From assembly GCA_937139495.1 (NCBI GenBank), contig CAKZQC010000050.1, positions 1 through 64,000 on the forward strand: DNA of 64,000 nucleotides. Direction: 5' to 3'. The notes under the pieces are model-generated. The model saw only the letters and a list, made by a program, of their open reading frames with translations, made no database searches and was not told where the DNA came from. Positions 1-8,765 of this stretch are shown in pieces. The number at the start of each line of letters is the position of its first letter. Within the stretch, counting starts at the first letter, position 1. The stretch comes from an uncultured Saprospiraceae bacterium (lineage in GTDB: Bacteria > Bacteroidota > Bacteroidia > Chitinophagales > Saprospiraceae). Made by a program: the position numbers and the translations under genes.

Positions 1-1147
1 CCTTTAGTTCTTGGTCTTGTTGTACGATATTATCTACGCTGTTGCGCAATAATTTTTTGTAATATTTCCGTGCTGTTGTGTAGTCTTTTTGATGCTGCAC
101 CAATGCCGTAATCATAGTCATTAGGCGATAATTTTGTGGCTTGGCTTGTAGTGCTTTTTTGTAGAGTTCGATTCCTGCTGCTACTCGCCCAAACACATCA
201 ATATACAATTCGCCCAAGTTACCCAAAAGATAAGGGTTTTCGTTATCAATCAACAATCCTCGTTTGTAGGCAGCCTCTGCTTCGTTGTATTTTTGTTCCA
301 TATTCCAGAGGTAACAGCCCCAACTATTCCAGACTCTAGCATCGTTTGGTTGTATGCGTAGCAATTCCAGCAGTAGCGTTTTTGCTTCCTGCATATAGTC
401 GCCTTGTAGCTCAATACAGACCCTAGCAATATTCCGTTTGTATTCCCAATTGTCAGGCTTGATGACTAGCGCTTGATGATAAAATTGATACGATTTTTCG
501 TACTCGTTGAGTGATTCAAATTCGTAGCCCAAATTAATCAAAGCGCTCGTTTCTTTAGGGTTGATAGACAAAACACGTTCATAACAAGCTAACACTTCTT
601 CCGACACCTCGTCGGGGTTTGACAGGGTGGTACTACCTGAAGTCTGCAATAAATGAGCAAGATAAAACAAGGTTTGTTCGTGATTTGGATTTGCCGCCAA
701 GGCAATCCGATAATATTGTTCTGCCAAATCTAAATGCTGCTTGAATACGTATTGTAATATTCTACCCAAGTCCGAGTAACGCAAACTGTAATGTCGATTG
801 CGTTCCAGCAAGGGCTGGTATTGAGCCCGAGCATTCTCATGCTGCTTGAGCAGTTGACGAACAGCAGGCTTATAGGTTCTGTAGAATTGGAGCTGATGAA
901 ACACCTTAAAGCTATCTTCCCAACTTCGCATTTTGCGTTCGCCATAGAGCGTCAGTAGTGTATTATAGACACTATCTTTGATGGTGTTATCTGGATATAG
1001 ATAGGCAATCAGCACTAACTCTCTACACAGTACTTGGTGGGCACTTTTGTTATTTTTGATGAGTTCCAATGCCAATTCGACACTACTTTGATCATCACTG
1101 AGTAGTAATCGAGATAAATTTTCGAGTTCCTGTAAGGTCAACCTCAT
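1..1147 (-). CDS. TPR-repeat protein, C-terminal part cut by window edge
   Basis: The frame stays open for 382 codons from an ATG at 1147 to the window edge, so the C terminus is missing. The translation is a series of helical pairs with tetratricopeptide spacing, for example segments with ALVIKPDNWEYKRNIARVC, LLRIQPNDARVWNSWGCYL and LLIDNENPYLLGNLGELY; the P-N/D and W/Y-LG positions fit TPR. No signal peptide or membrane segment is visible, so it is probably a cytoplasmic scaffold. Its ATG overlaps the stop of the upstream NRDE gene (ATGA, 1144-1147), which implies translational coupling. The binding partner cannot be read from the sequence. Confidence 0.85.
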   Translation of the reverse strand, partial: MRLTLQELENLSRLLLSDDQSSVELALELIKNNKSAHQVLCRELVLIAYLYPDNTIKDSVYNTLLTLYGERKMRSWEDSFKVFHQLQFYRTYKPAVRQLLKQHENARAQYQPLLERNRHYSLRYSDLGRILQYVFKQHLDLAEQYYRIALAANPNHEQTLFYLAHLLQTSGSTTLSNPDEVSEEVLACYERVLSINPKETSALINLGYEFESLNEYEKSYQFYHQALVIKPDNWEYKRNIARVCIELQGDYMQEAKTLLLELLRIQPNDARVWNSWGCYLWNMEQKYNEAEAAYKRGLLIDNENPYLLGNLGELYIDVFGRVAAGIELYKKALQAKPQNYRLMTMITALVQHQKDYTTARKYYKKLLRNSVDNIVQQDQELK

Positions 1148-1842
1148 ACGATTCTATTTAATTGAAAATGTTCTCTAGTATCTTCCAATAAGTTGTAATA
1201 TCTAAAATTCAGGGTTACATTATTGGAAGCAATACTCGTAACGCTTACCGTCTTGACTACTCCTCTATCCATTACCAAATCGTACGCAGGATTATTGTCT
1301 CCTGTTTTGAGATGAAATTTCAGAATACTTCGATAAGTTCTTCTGGCATGACTAAAAAGCCATTCTTGAAACCACTCTTTTCTTTTTTGCTGCCACTCCA
1401 AAGGATAAAGCGTAGCCGACGACCAAATGTGTGCTTGGTCGTGATCCAGTTCTTTCAAAAACCGCTCTTTTTTATCCCATCTAAATTCCCACAAACGACC
1501 ACTATCCAACACCACCAATGTAAAAGGTTGTATTCCTGTCAAGTCATATTCTTCAAAAAAAGTAACCATATTTATTGCCTTCAAGGCATCTAAAACCACG
1601 ATACCTCGACTCTTACCCTTGGAGGGTTCGTGTGGCAAATGATCAAAAGCACCGTTCAGCAAACTTACGATTCTAGTATTGGTGGTCATGCCTATCCAAG
1701 TACCTCCGCTTGGCGGGTCTTCTGGATGAACAAGCTCCGTTGTTTTTATCAGTGTATGAGCAGCACGTGCTGGACTTTCGTCTCGGTTGTGTGTCCACAA
1801 AAAATTTTTGTTGGCAAGTGGTACATAAGTTAGCGTACACAT
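1144..1842 (-). CDS. NRDE (TANGO2-like) family protein
   Basis: The 232-residue protein begins with Met-Cys and has the family-naming motif NRDE at residues 19-22 (WTHNRDESPARAA), followed by a GGTWIGM segment near residue 46. This is the layout of the NRDE/TANGO2 family, which has an Ntn-hydrolase-like fold in which Cys2 would be the N-terminal nucleophile. TANGO2 relatives have been linked to haem handling and lipid metabolism, but the reaction is not settled, so only the family is assigned. There is no signal peptide. It is the first gene of a two-gene unit with the TPR gene, joined by an ATGA overlap. Confidence 0.85.
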   Translation of the reverse strand: MCTLTYVPLANKNFLWTHNRDESPARAAHTLIKTTELVHPEDPPSGGTWIGMTTNTRIVSLLNGAFDHLPHEPSKGKSRGIVVLDALKAINMVTFFEEYDLTGIQPFTLVVLDSGRLWEFRWDKKERFLKELDHDQAHIWSSATLYPLEWQQKRKEWFQEWLFSHARRTYRSILKFHLKTGDNNPAYDLVMDRGVVKTVSVTSIASNNVTLNFRYYNLLEDTREHFQLNRIV

Positions 1843-1883
1843 AAAGTTATAAATCTATTGAGATAATCTCTAATAATACAAAA

Positions 1884-1915
1884 AATAGAGACACCTCTTA
1901 GGAAATGCCTCTATT
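1884..1915 (-). terminator. Intrinsic terminator (minus strand)
   Basis: AATAGAGACA at 1884-1893 pairs with TGCCTCTATT at 1906-1915 with one mismatch. On the minus strand the stem runs into a T-tract (TTTTTTG). It would end transcripts coming from the T9SS cargo gene. Its right arm shares 1911-1915 with the outer arm of the hairpin element at 1911-2084. Confidence 0.6.
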
Positions 1916-2084
1916 AAAGGTTATGTAGGTAAATTTCGTATGGCGAAGAAAATATCTTTTTCCGATTAGCGGCTTCAAATGCTCACGTAGTAGCTATGGC
2001 TACTACGTTGTACTTTGAAACCACTAAACAAAAAAATCTATCTATTCACCTCTATACAAACTCTACCTGCATAACCTTTATTAG
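1911..2084. repeat. Long imperfect hairpin element, copy A
   Basis: The outer arms TAAAGGTTATGTAGGTA (1915-1931) and TACCTGCATAACCTTTA (2064-2080) pair except for one T/G position. The centre is a perfect 10-bp stem, ACGTAGTAGC (1985-1994) with GCTACTACGT (1999-2008), around a TATG loop. A middle stem pairs TTAGCGGCTTCAAA with TTTGAAACCACTAA. Between the stems lie GAAAATATCTTTTTCCGA on the left and AAAAAAATCTATCT on the right. Both blocks recur in the copy at 32236-32396, while the arm sequences differ and still pair. It is intergenic, between two minus-strand genes. Confidence 0.75.
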
Positions 2085-2119
2085 TTAATACTTTTATTGC
2101 AAAGTTGTTTAGCAATCAG

Positions 2120-3545
2120 TTATTGCTTGATCAGCTGTTTAGTTTTTGACCAACCATCTGCGGTACTCAACTCGATAGTATAAACGCCTCTCGGCATACT
2201 ACCCAAATCAGCAGAAAGTACTTGTACACCTTGCTGTACGGTGTAACTTCGTGTCAATACGGTCTGCCCCAATACATCTACTATCTTCAAATCTACTACC
2301 TGATCGGCTGCTGCCGAAAATTTGATATTGACTTGATTGGTAGTTGGGTTGGGGAGATACTCAATACGCCCATTTTGCCTTTGGTATCGCCACAAGGAAT
2401 CGACAAATATACGTAATCGGAATAACGAACACCACCACCGTTTTCTACGATTGCCAAACGGTAATAATAACCCGCTTGGTAGGTTTTGCTATCTTTCCAT
2501 TCATAATTTTGTAGCACTCTTGATGTTCCTACGGATTTGACTTTCGTCAATACTTCAAAAGCAATACCGTTGGTACTACGCTGCACTTCAAAATAAGCAA
2601 TATTGTCTTCTGCTTGTGTTTGCCAATTGAGTTGTGCAGCACAGTCATCGGTCAAGACACGTCCTGTAAAGTAGTTCATATCTATCGGCAAAATAATTTC
2701 GCTGATAAAACGCTCGGAGTATTCCCAGGCACATTGTCTGGGTGCTGCTGCTGGTGTTGTAGATAAATTGACACAATCATTGATGGTGAGTTGATAGCTC
2801 GATATTATTTCTTCACCTGAAGTAAACAGCTCATCTACGCCCAAATCTGGTCCGTCAAAAAACAAGGTATCGCCTGTGGCATTAAGTAGCCCATTGGTAG
2901 CACCCGAAAAAGTCATTCCAGAAGGTGGATTAAGTGCCACATAAAAGGCGGTCAATACACCATTGCCACCATTGGTTACCCTTATTTGTTGGGTATAAGT
3001 AGCTCCTAGCGTCGTATTGATATTCACATTATTGACATTGCTAAAACTCAAATCTGGATAGCTAATGTTATAATCTGGCGTACTGTGTGCTGGTTCTGTC
3101 GTCCCATCGTGATAATAGGTGTAGGTATTTCGGAATCCTCCACCTGCCTCAAAATGCGTAATCGCTTCGCAATTGGCATGCACTCTAAACGAAAAATTGA
3201 TGGTGCCGCCTACCGCCGTCAAGTTTTTGAACGTAAAAGTTGGCTTATTGGGTGTACTCTGTCCTGCCATTAAAGTGACATTGAAACCACTAAACTCACG
3301 GAGACTCCCCGGCACAAAAAAGACACCTGCGGGCAATTGTGCCACCAAACTATCTGTTGCCATGTCCACACCACTTACGTTGTTCATTATCACTCGTATA
3401 GTATCTTCTTCTTGACATACATTGACAGTAATATTGCCAGTACTGGCGGTACTCCATGTCAGCTGTGCCGTTAGTTGATGAGCGCTCATCAATAATCCTA
3501 CTAGCAGTAGCGATAAAAAATATTGTAAAGTTTATTTGCATTCAT
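2120..3545 (-). pseudogene. T9SS-secreted surface protein with two one-base frameshifts
   Basis: The main reading frame (3492-2296) encodes a beta-rich secreted protein: DUF11-like segments, then an Fn3-like domain (LNWQTQAEDNIAYFEVQRS and YYRLAIVENGGG). It then runs out of frame at the sorting signal. The type A sorting domain (LPNPTTNQVNIKF to VYTIELSTADG, ending KQLIKQ) is intact one frame over. One extra C in the run at 2351-2354 would join them as SISPNPTTNQ. At the other end, an ATG at 3545 starts a textbook signal peptide that joins the main frame only if the six-base A/T run at 3515-3520 has seven bases. Both breaks are in homopolymers, so either sequencing error or a young pseudogene is possible. 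The family would be an extracellular adhesin-like T9SS cargo. Confidence 0.75.
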
Positions 3546-3603
3546 TTATTTATTTTTTATATTTAAATTTTGTAGGTTTCCCTGGGAGTGATTTTCAAAA
3601 AAT

Positions 3604-3716
3604 GGAGTTAAATACGTGTCTAAAATTATAGTTATGGTCTTTAATGGCTGCAATTTGTCTAACGTCCCCTTTTTTGCTCGATTGTCAATAAATTTCATGT
3701 AGATAGGTGGACAAAA
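3604..3716. repeat. Possible decayed copy of the two short repeats seen at 39640-39786
   Basis: This gap holds ACGTGTCTAAAATT (from about 3611) and TAGGTGGACAAAA (3704-3716). On the minus strand the order is TTTTGTCCACCTA, then AATTTTAGACACG, the same order and orientation as in the intact pair near 39721-39786. The sequence between them is not similar, so this is at best a remnant. Confidence 0.3.
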
Positions 3717-3758
3717 ACTACCTCTTGTGCGGTATAGCTATTGATTCTCCAAACCACT

Positions 3759-4340
3759 TTATTGCAACAATGTCAAGATAAGCGGAAGCATGTTATTTAA
3801 TTTGGGGGGATTGGCTTCTATTTTTGTTGTTACTTGAATGCCATTGATTAGAACAAATAGAAAATGACTAATCGTTGGTAAATCTTTGTGGGCAGAAATC
3901 GTTCCTGCGGCCACACCTTTTTGCAAATACTTGGTCAATAACTGTTCAAATTGTATTTGATTTTGCAGCATCACGCCTTTCATTTCTTCATCATTAGGAA
4001 GTAGTTCAGTTGTCGTATTGACGATAAAACAGCCTTTGCAATCTTCACTATTTAGAGCATTTTGAATCATATATCGAAAGAGTTCTTCTAGTCCTTCCAA
4101 TACATCATCTTGTGCTGCTAGCAATTCATCTACTACTGCTCGACCATTAGCTTGATAAGCCATCAAAGCAGCAACAAATAGTGCTTTTTTATTGCCATAT
4201 GTGGCATACAAACTAGCCCTATTGATACCTAAACCTTTGACCAAATCTTGTATAGAGGTAGCATGATAGCCCTTTTCCCAAAAAATATCAACGGCTTTTT
4301 GGAGGACTGCTTTTTCATCAAATTGCTTTAGTTTTGGCAT
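3759..4340 (-). CDS. TetR/AcrR family transcriptional regulator
   Basis: The 193-residue protein has a typical TetR N-terminal DNA-binding domain at residues 8-52: AVDIFWEKGYHATSIQDLV, then GINRASLYATYGNKKALF, the recognition helix with the conserved Y-x-x-F/Y-x-x-K-x-x-L/F end. The rest is an all-helical ligand and dimerisation domain that cannot be assigned a ligand. It lies downstream of an SDR oxidoreductase on the same strand, separated by a terminator, so the two may be regulated together without being one transcript. Many TetR proteins repress a neighbouring oxidoreductase or transporter; that role is inferred here. Confidence 0.9.
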   Translation of the reverse strand: MPKLKQFDEKAVLQKAVDIFWEKGYHATSIQDLVKGLGINRASLYATYGNKKALFVAALMAYQANGRAVVDELLAAQDDVLEGLEELFRYMIQNALNSEDCKGCFIVNTTTELLPNDEEMKGVMLQNQIQFEQLLTKYLQKGVAAGTISAHKDLPTISHFLFVLINGIQVTTKIEANPPKLNNMLPLILTLLQ

Positions 4341-4371
4341 ATCATACTGTTATTCGTATAGGAAGCTGTTC

Positions 4372-4404
4372 AAAAAAAATTGCGAGTTGAGAATTACTCA
4401 ACTC
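4372..4404 (-). terminator. Intrinsic terminator after the SDR gene
   Basis: A perfect 8-bp stem, GAGTTGAG (4384-4391) with CTCAACTC (4397-4404), has a five-base loop. On the minus strand it is followed by GCAATTTTTTTT. It lies between the SDR gene and the TetR gene and would separate their transcripts. Confidence 0.85.
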
Positions 4405-4499
4405 ACAAAATTATAAATAAGTCTATTAGATATTACTACAATAAATACTATGCAATTGTTTAGACATTCGCAAAATATAAACAACTAATAATCAGTACT

Positions 4500-5216
4500 C
4501 TACGGATTGGTTGACCATAAAGAAGCAGCCGTAAGCATCGCTCTTCTTGGCAATTTAAGTATAGTAGCTATCAACTGACCAAAATCCTCTGGTTGCAATA
4601 CTTTATCTGGATTTCCGTCTGTCAAATCCAAGTCTTTTGCCATATCAGAAGCAATGGTACTTGGTGTAAGCGTGCAAACTCTAATATTCTCTTTGCGTAC
4701 TTCTTTCATCAAGGATTCCGAGAAGCCAATGACCCCAAACTTAGAAGCTGAATAAGCCGAAATGGTAGCATTGCCATTCAGTCCAGCAGTAGAAGATACA
4801 TTAAATATATCGCCCTCTTTGTTGCCCAATAGGATAGGTAATACTTCTTTGGTCATATAATATGTCCCCAACAAATTGGTTTGTATAATGCGCTCCCACT
4901 CGCTCACTTCCATATCCATAATAGACCCAAAACTAGCAATACCCGCATTGTTGACCAAAATATCAATCGTCTTTACTTTACTTTTGATTGTCTGAACGGC
5001 TTTCTTTACTTCTTCGTAATTGCCAATATCAAAGGCTACATAGTGTGCCGCCACGCCTAATTTTTCTATTTCTTGGGCTGCTGCTTGGAGTTTTGTTTCA
5101 TTACGTCCCGTAATCACAATATCAATTCCTTCGGCTGCTAATGCCAGTGCCGTTGCCTTGCCTAGTCCTCGGTTTCCCCCTGTGATAAGTGCAATTTTTC
5201 CTTTCAAGTTGTTCAT
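4500..5216 (-). CDS. SDR family NAD(P)-dependent oxidoreductase (FabG/YdfG-like)
   Basis: The 238-residue protein has all classical short-chain dehydrogenase landmarks: the nucleotide-binding TGGNRGLG at residues 12-19, NNAG at 89-92, the catalytic Ser in the NVSSTAG region near 141, and YSASK at 155-159. The length is standard. Closest by motif are 3-oxoacyl-ACP reductase-like and acidic amino acid dehydrogenase-like SDRs, but the substrate cannot be told. The Arg after GGN favours NADPH (inference). It is a cytoplasmic enzyme, followed by a strong terminator and then a TetR gene that is a candidate regulator. Confidence 0.88.
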   Translation of the reverse strand: MNNLKGKIALITGGNRGLGKATALALAAEGIDIVITGRNETKLQAAAQEIEKLGVAAHYVAFDIGNYEEVKKAVQTIKSKVKTIDILVNNAGIASFGSIMDMEVSEWERIIQTNLLGTYYMTKEVLPILLGNKEGDIFNVSSTAGLNGNATISAYSASKFGVIGFSESLMKEVRKENIRVCTLTPSTIASDMAKDLDLTDGNPDKVLQPEDFGQLIATILKLPRRAMLTAASLWSTNP

Positions 5217-5331
5217 TTTTTTATTCGTTTTTTTATGGTGAAATAGTTGATTTCGTATTTTACTCTACTAACAAGCACTTTCCAAAAATGATGCTAGCTA
5301 AAAAGTGTACGGTTTTATAATTATTTTTAGT

Positions 5332-6186
5332 TTATTTGCTTGTCTTTTGAGCTCGAACCATGCGAGGTTTCCCCAAAAAATCCTCCGCCAAACTAGCCTT
5401 TGTATAAGCTTGATCAGTTGCTAACAATTCGAGTACCTCCGCTCCAAAATGTTCATTTATTTCAAAGTAAAGCCACCCTTTATCGGCAAGATTCTTTGCT
5501 GCAAAGTTGGCAATCGTTCTATAAAAAACAAGTGGATCTTCCTCCGCCACAAACAGTGCTAATTCTGGTTCGTATTCCAATACGTGGTCAGGCATTAGCT
5601 TTTTTTCGGAAGGTGGAATATAGGGCGGATTACTCACCACAATATCAAATGCAGGCAAACCCTCCCACTTACTTTCGTCTCGTATATCCAGCAGCGAAAA
5701 CATTACTTTTGTTGCCTGTTTTTGATTATTTTTGGTGGCTATTGCTAAAGCTGTTTCCGATACATCTATTCCCCGAATCGTAGTCTGAGGCATATTTTTT
5801 TGGAGGCTAATGGCTATGCAGCCGCTTCCTGTCCCGATGTCCAATATTTTGGCTTGGGGCAATCTATTTTCTTGAATAATCCACTGCACCAGCTCTTCCG
5901 TTTCTACTCTGGGTATGAGTGTGTCAGGTGTCACTTCAAACTTATAGCCATAAAAATCGGCTTCGCCCACTACATATTGCCATGGTTTTTTGTGTAGCAA
6001 TTCGATCGTCATTTGAGCTAATTTCTGCTGTTGAGCTTCACTCAACAACATCGTTCTGAGCTGCTTTTGTGTCAATTGCAAGCCATCTTCTAGTACAAAT
6101 TGAGCAATATTCTGTGCCTCTCTAGTTTCATAAACAGCCGTCAGTGCAGCAGTGAGTTCCGCTAGTGGATTGGTTGCTGGTTTCAT
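5332..6186 (-). CDS. prmC: Peptide chain release factor N5-glutamine methyltransferase
   Basis: This is HemK/PrmC, which methylates the Gln of the GGQ motif in release factors RF1 and RF2 using S-adenosylmethionine. The 284-residue protein has the N-terminal helical substrate domain, the linker PYQYV-like segment (KKPWQYVVGEADFYG) with IPRVETEEL at about 91, the SAM motif DIGTGSG at 116-122, and the diagnostic NPPY at 186-189. It starts one base after the stop of the upstream OmpA-type gene, so the two are co-transcribed. Its substrate gene prfB lies just upstream on the opposite strand, beyond the OmpA-type gene. Confidence 0.95.
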   Translation of the reverse strand: MKPATNPLAELTAALTAVYETREAQNIAQFVLEDGLQLTQKQLRTMLLSEAQQQKLAQMTIELLHKKPWQYVVGEADFYGYKFEVTPDTLIPRVETEELVQWIIQENRLPQAKILDIGTGSGCIAISLQKNMPQTTIRGIDVSETALAIATKNNQKQATKVMFSLLDIRDESKWEGLPAFDIVVSNPPYIPPSEKKLMPDHVLEYEPELALFVAEEDPLVFYRTIANFAAKNLADKGWLYFEINEHFGAEVLELLATDQAYTKASLAEDFLGKPRMVRAQKTSK

Positions 6187-6187
6187 C

Positions 6188-7258
6188 TTATTGTTTTACA
6201 ATTTTTAGTTCTACTCTCCTATTGGCTTGTTGCTCGGCAGGATTTGTTGTTTCTGGATAAAGCATTTGCCAATTGCCGTAGCCTTGGTAGCTAATTTGAC
6301 TTTCGTCAACGCCTTGACTCAACAAATAATTATAAACTGATTTGGCTCTATTTTGCGAAAGCAAAAAGGAACTCGACCCCTCTTCAACCATTGCCTGATT
6401 GGGCTTATTGATGTGTCCACCAAGCTCTACTTTGAGATCTTCGTTTTGTTTTAGAAATGTGACAATATCTGTCAATGTTTTTTCTGAATTGGGCAACAAA
6501 ACCGCTGTTCCTCCTTGAAAATACAAACCACCCAATTGCAGCTTATTTCCTATCATGGCTGGCGCCAATTCAAAATCAACAATAGCTGGCGTTCGAGCTA
6601 CTACGGCAGTTTGTTTGTTCTGAAAAAAGAACCGTTTGGCATTGACCGTAATATTTACAATTTCTGCGGCTGCCAACGTGGATTGGTAGCGTCCTTCTGC
6701 GTCCGTAACAATCGTATCGCGCTGCCCTACATAATCCAAGATAACCACAGCGTTGGCAATCACATCTTTGGAATGAGCATTTCTGACTTGTCCTTTGATT
6801 TCAAAATTAATAGCTGCTGTTTCTGTTTTAGGTTCAAATGGATTCAATACATTGACTGTAACTCTTCTATTTTGAGCCCTTCCTCTTTCGGTGGCATTAC
6901 TCGCAGGTGGTGCATATTCGCCATACGAATTGATATTAATTCGGTCGGCAGTAATATTATTTTTTTGTAAGGCTTGTTGTATAGCACTGGCTCTAGCTGC
7001 TGCCAATTCATCGTTGAACTGATCGGCTCCGATCGAGTCGGTATGTGCTGCAATCGAGACACTCGCCAAAGGGTTATTGATTAATAACTGCACCACTTCT
7101 CCTACATTCTTTTGGTTTTTGGGCGATAGTTTGCTACTCCCCGATGCAAAGTAAAAAATATCGCTGTACAGAATCAAATTAGAATTTTGTTGTCCCAATG
7201 CCCTAGAGGCAAACAAACAAAAAAAACAGATAGATAGGTAATAAAATGATTGCATCAT
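6188..7258 (-). CDS. OmpA-family outer membrane protein with two OmpA domains
   Basis: The ATG at 7258 is preferred because a signal peptide follows at once (MMQSFYYLSICFFCLFASR, cleavage near ALGQ). The frame is open further upstream, but that extension looks non-coding. The 356-residue product has a first OmpA peptidoglycan-binding domain (SIAAHTDSIGADQFNDELA, then GRAQNRRVTVNV), a carboxypeptidase-regulatory-like beta domain (IANAVVILDYVGQRDT), and a second OmpA-like domain (ELGGHINKP, then QQANRRVELKIVKQ). The paired domains suggest a periplasmic anchor to peptidoglycan. It is transcribed with prmC, with a one-base gap. Confidence 0.88.
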   Translation of the reverse strand: MMQSFYYLSICFFCLFASRALGQQNSNLILYSDIFYFASGSSKLSPKNQKNVGEVVQLLINNPLASVSIAAHTDSIGADQFNDELAAARASAIQQALQKNNITADRININSYGEYAPPASNATERGRAQNRRVTVNVLNPFEPKTETAAINFEIKGQVRNAHSKDVIANAVVILDYVGQRDTIVTDAEGRYQSTLAAAEIVNITVNAKRFFFQNKQTAVVARTPAIVDFELAPAMIGNKLQLGGLYFQGGTAVLLPNSEKTLTDIVTFLKQNEDLKVELGGHINKPNQAMVEEGSSSFLLSQNRAKSVYNYLLSQGVDESQISYQGYGNWQMLYPETTNPAEQQANRRVELKIVKQ

Positions 7259-7557
7259 GTTGAGTTTATTTGTTGAAAAGATGGTCGATGTTAGGATTCT
7301 TATATTTTGGGATTCTGGTTTAGTTTTTTTTGCCAGATTAACAAAATTCCAACCTAGTGTTGATTGTAGGCACAAAGTTAAATATTTCAGCTCAAAAATA
7401 AGGCTTGTACTCAATTTTTGATATAAAATATAGAATCTAGACAAACTATTGCCTATTATTACATGATTGCTAGACAATAGCATATTTAATCTTATTTATT
7501 CATAAAGGAAACCATTAAGTTTACGACTTAGTGTTCCTGACTTTAGCATTATACACA

Positions 7558-8641
7558 ATGACTACAGACCAGTTCAAAGAACTGCAAACCCAGTTGGGTC
7601 TTTTAGGGAGGTATCTTTGACGTCCCCAACAGAGCAATGCAGGTAAAAGAAGATAAAAAACATACCTTTGACCCGAACTTTTGGGACGACCCAAAACGAG
7701 CGGAAAAGATCCTCAAAGGTATCAAAGAAAAAGAATTTTGGCTCAATAAATACTATGCTGCGGAGGCAGTATTGGAAGACCTAGAAATACTTGCCGACTA
7801 CTTGGCAGATGGCTTAGGCAGTGAGCAAGAAGTGGAAGAGCACTATCAAAAAGCCATAGAAACACTCGACGAACTAGAGTTCACGTCCACCCTCAATGAA
7901 CCAGAGGATAGCTTGAGTGCTATTGTCAAGGTCAATGCAGGTGCAGGCGGTACAGAAAGTTGCGATTGGGCGGCTATGCTACTACGCATGTATATCATGT
8001 GGGGCGAAAAAAGCGGTCACAAAGTCAAGGAATTGGATTACCAAGAAGGTGATGTAGCAGGAATTAAAACCGCTAGCATTGAGATTGATGGTGATTTTGC
8101 ATTCGGTATGCTCAAAGGCGAAAATGGCGTACATCGCCTCGTACGCCCTAGCCCGTTCAACGCTCAAGGCAAACGACAAACGTCTTTTGCATCTGTCTTT
8201 GTCTATCCATTGGTAGATGACACGATAGAGATAGATGTCAACCCTTCGGATATCGAATGGGATACTTTTAGAGCTAGTGGTGCAGGTGGTCAGCACGTCA
8301 ATAAGACGGAATCAGCCGTGCGGTTGCGACACTTACCTTCAGGTGTAATTGTAGAGTGTCAAGAGCAGCGTTCGCAGCACAAAAACCGTGATAAAGCGAT
8401 GCAAATGCTCAAATCGGAGCTCTACAAGTTGGCAATTGAGGAACAGAATGCTGCCAAAGCCGATGTAGAATCTGGTAAAATGAAAATCGAATGGGGTTCT
8501 CAAATTCGTAGTTATGTCCTAGATGACAAACGTATCAAAGATCATCGTTCGAACCATACGGTACACAACGTTAAGCGTGTGCTAGACGGCGATATAGACG
8601 ATTTCTTGAAGGCTACTTTGATGGCTATGAAAGATATTTAG
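7558..8641 (+). CDS. prfB: Peptide chain release factor 2, with programmed +1 frameshift
   Basis: RF2 reads UGA and UAA and releases the peptide. The first 20 codons start at ATG 7558 and end at an in-frame TGA (7618-7620). A +1 slip on CTT places the ribosome in the main frame from GAC at 7619, giving about 360 residues. The main frame has the stop-codon recognition tripeptide SPF (RLVRPSPFNAQ) and the catalytic GGQ (RASGAGGQHVNKTESAV), the target of PrmC. The frameshift makes RF2 synthesis depend on RF2 level. The gene is divergent from the OmpA-prmC unit and ends at a clear terminator. Confidence 0.96.
7605..7621 (+). promoter_or_regulatory. prfB: prfB +1 frameshift site
   Basis: AGGGAGG (7605-7611), a Shine-Dalgarno-like stimulator, is followed by TAT CTT TGA C, the classical slippery CTT and in-frame stop. 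In this phylum start codons rarely carry such a sequence, so its presence here marks the recoding site. Confidence 0.93.
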
Positions 8642-8668
8642 ACTATCTCTGAAATGACAATAATATAA

Positions 8669-8697
8669 AGCAATCACTAGTAGTGGTTGCTTTTTTT
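8669..8697 (+). terminator. Intrinsic terminator of prfB
   Basis: GCAATCACTA (8670-8679) pairs with TAGTGGTTGC (8681-8690) with one wobble, and seven T follow directly. Confidence 0.9.
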
Positions 8698-8765
8698 GGT
8701 TTGGGTGTCACTCATCAAATTCTGTTTGTGTCATAGTTTTATTTTAGATCATTTTATTTTTTATA

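Noticed and set aside
7259..7483. N-terminal extension of the OmpA-type protein to an upstream start
   Set aside because: The extension has no family similarity and would bury the signal peptide that begins at 7258.
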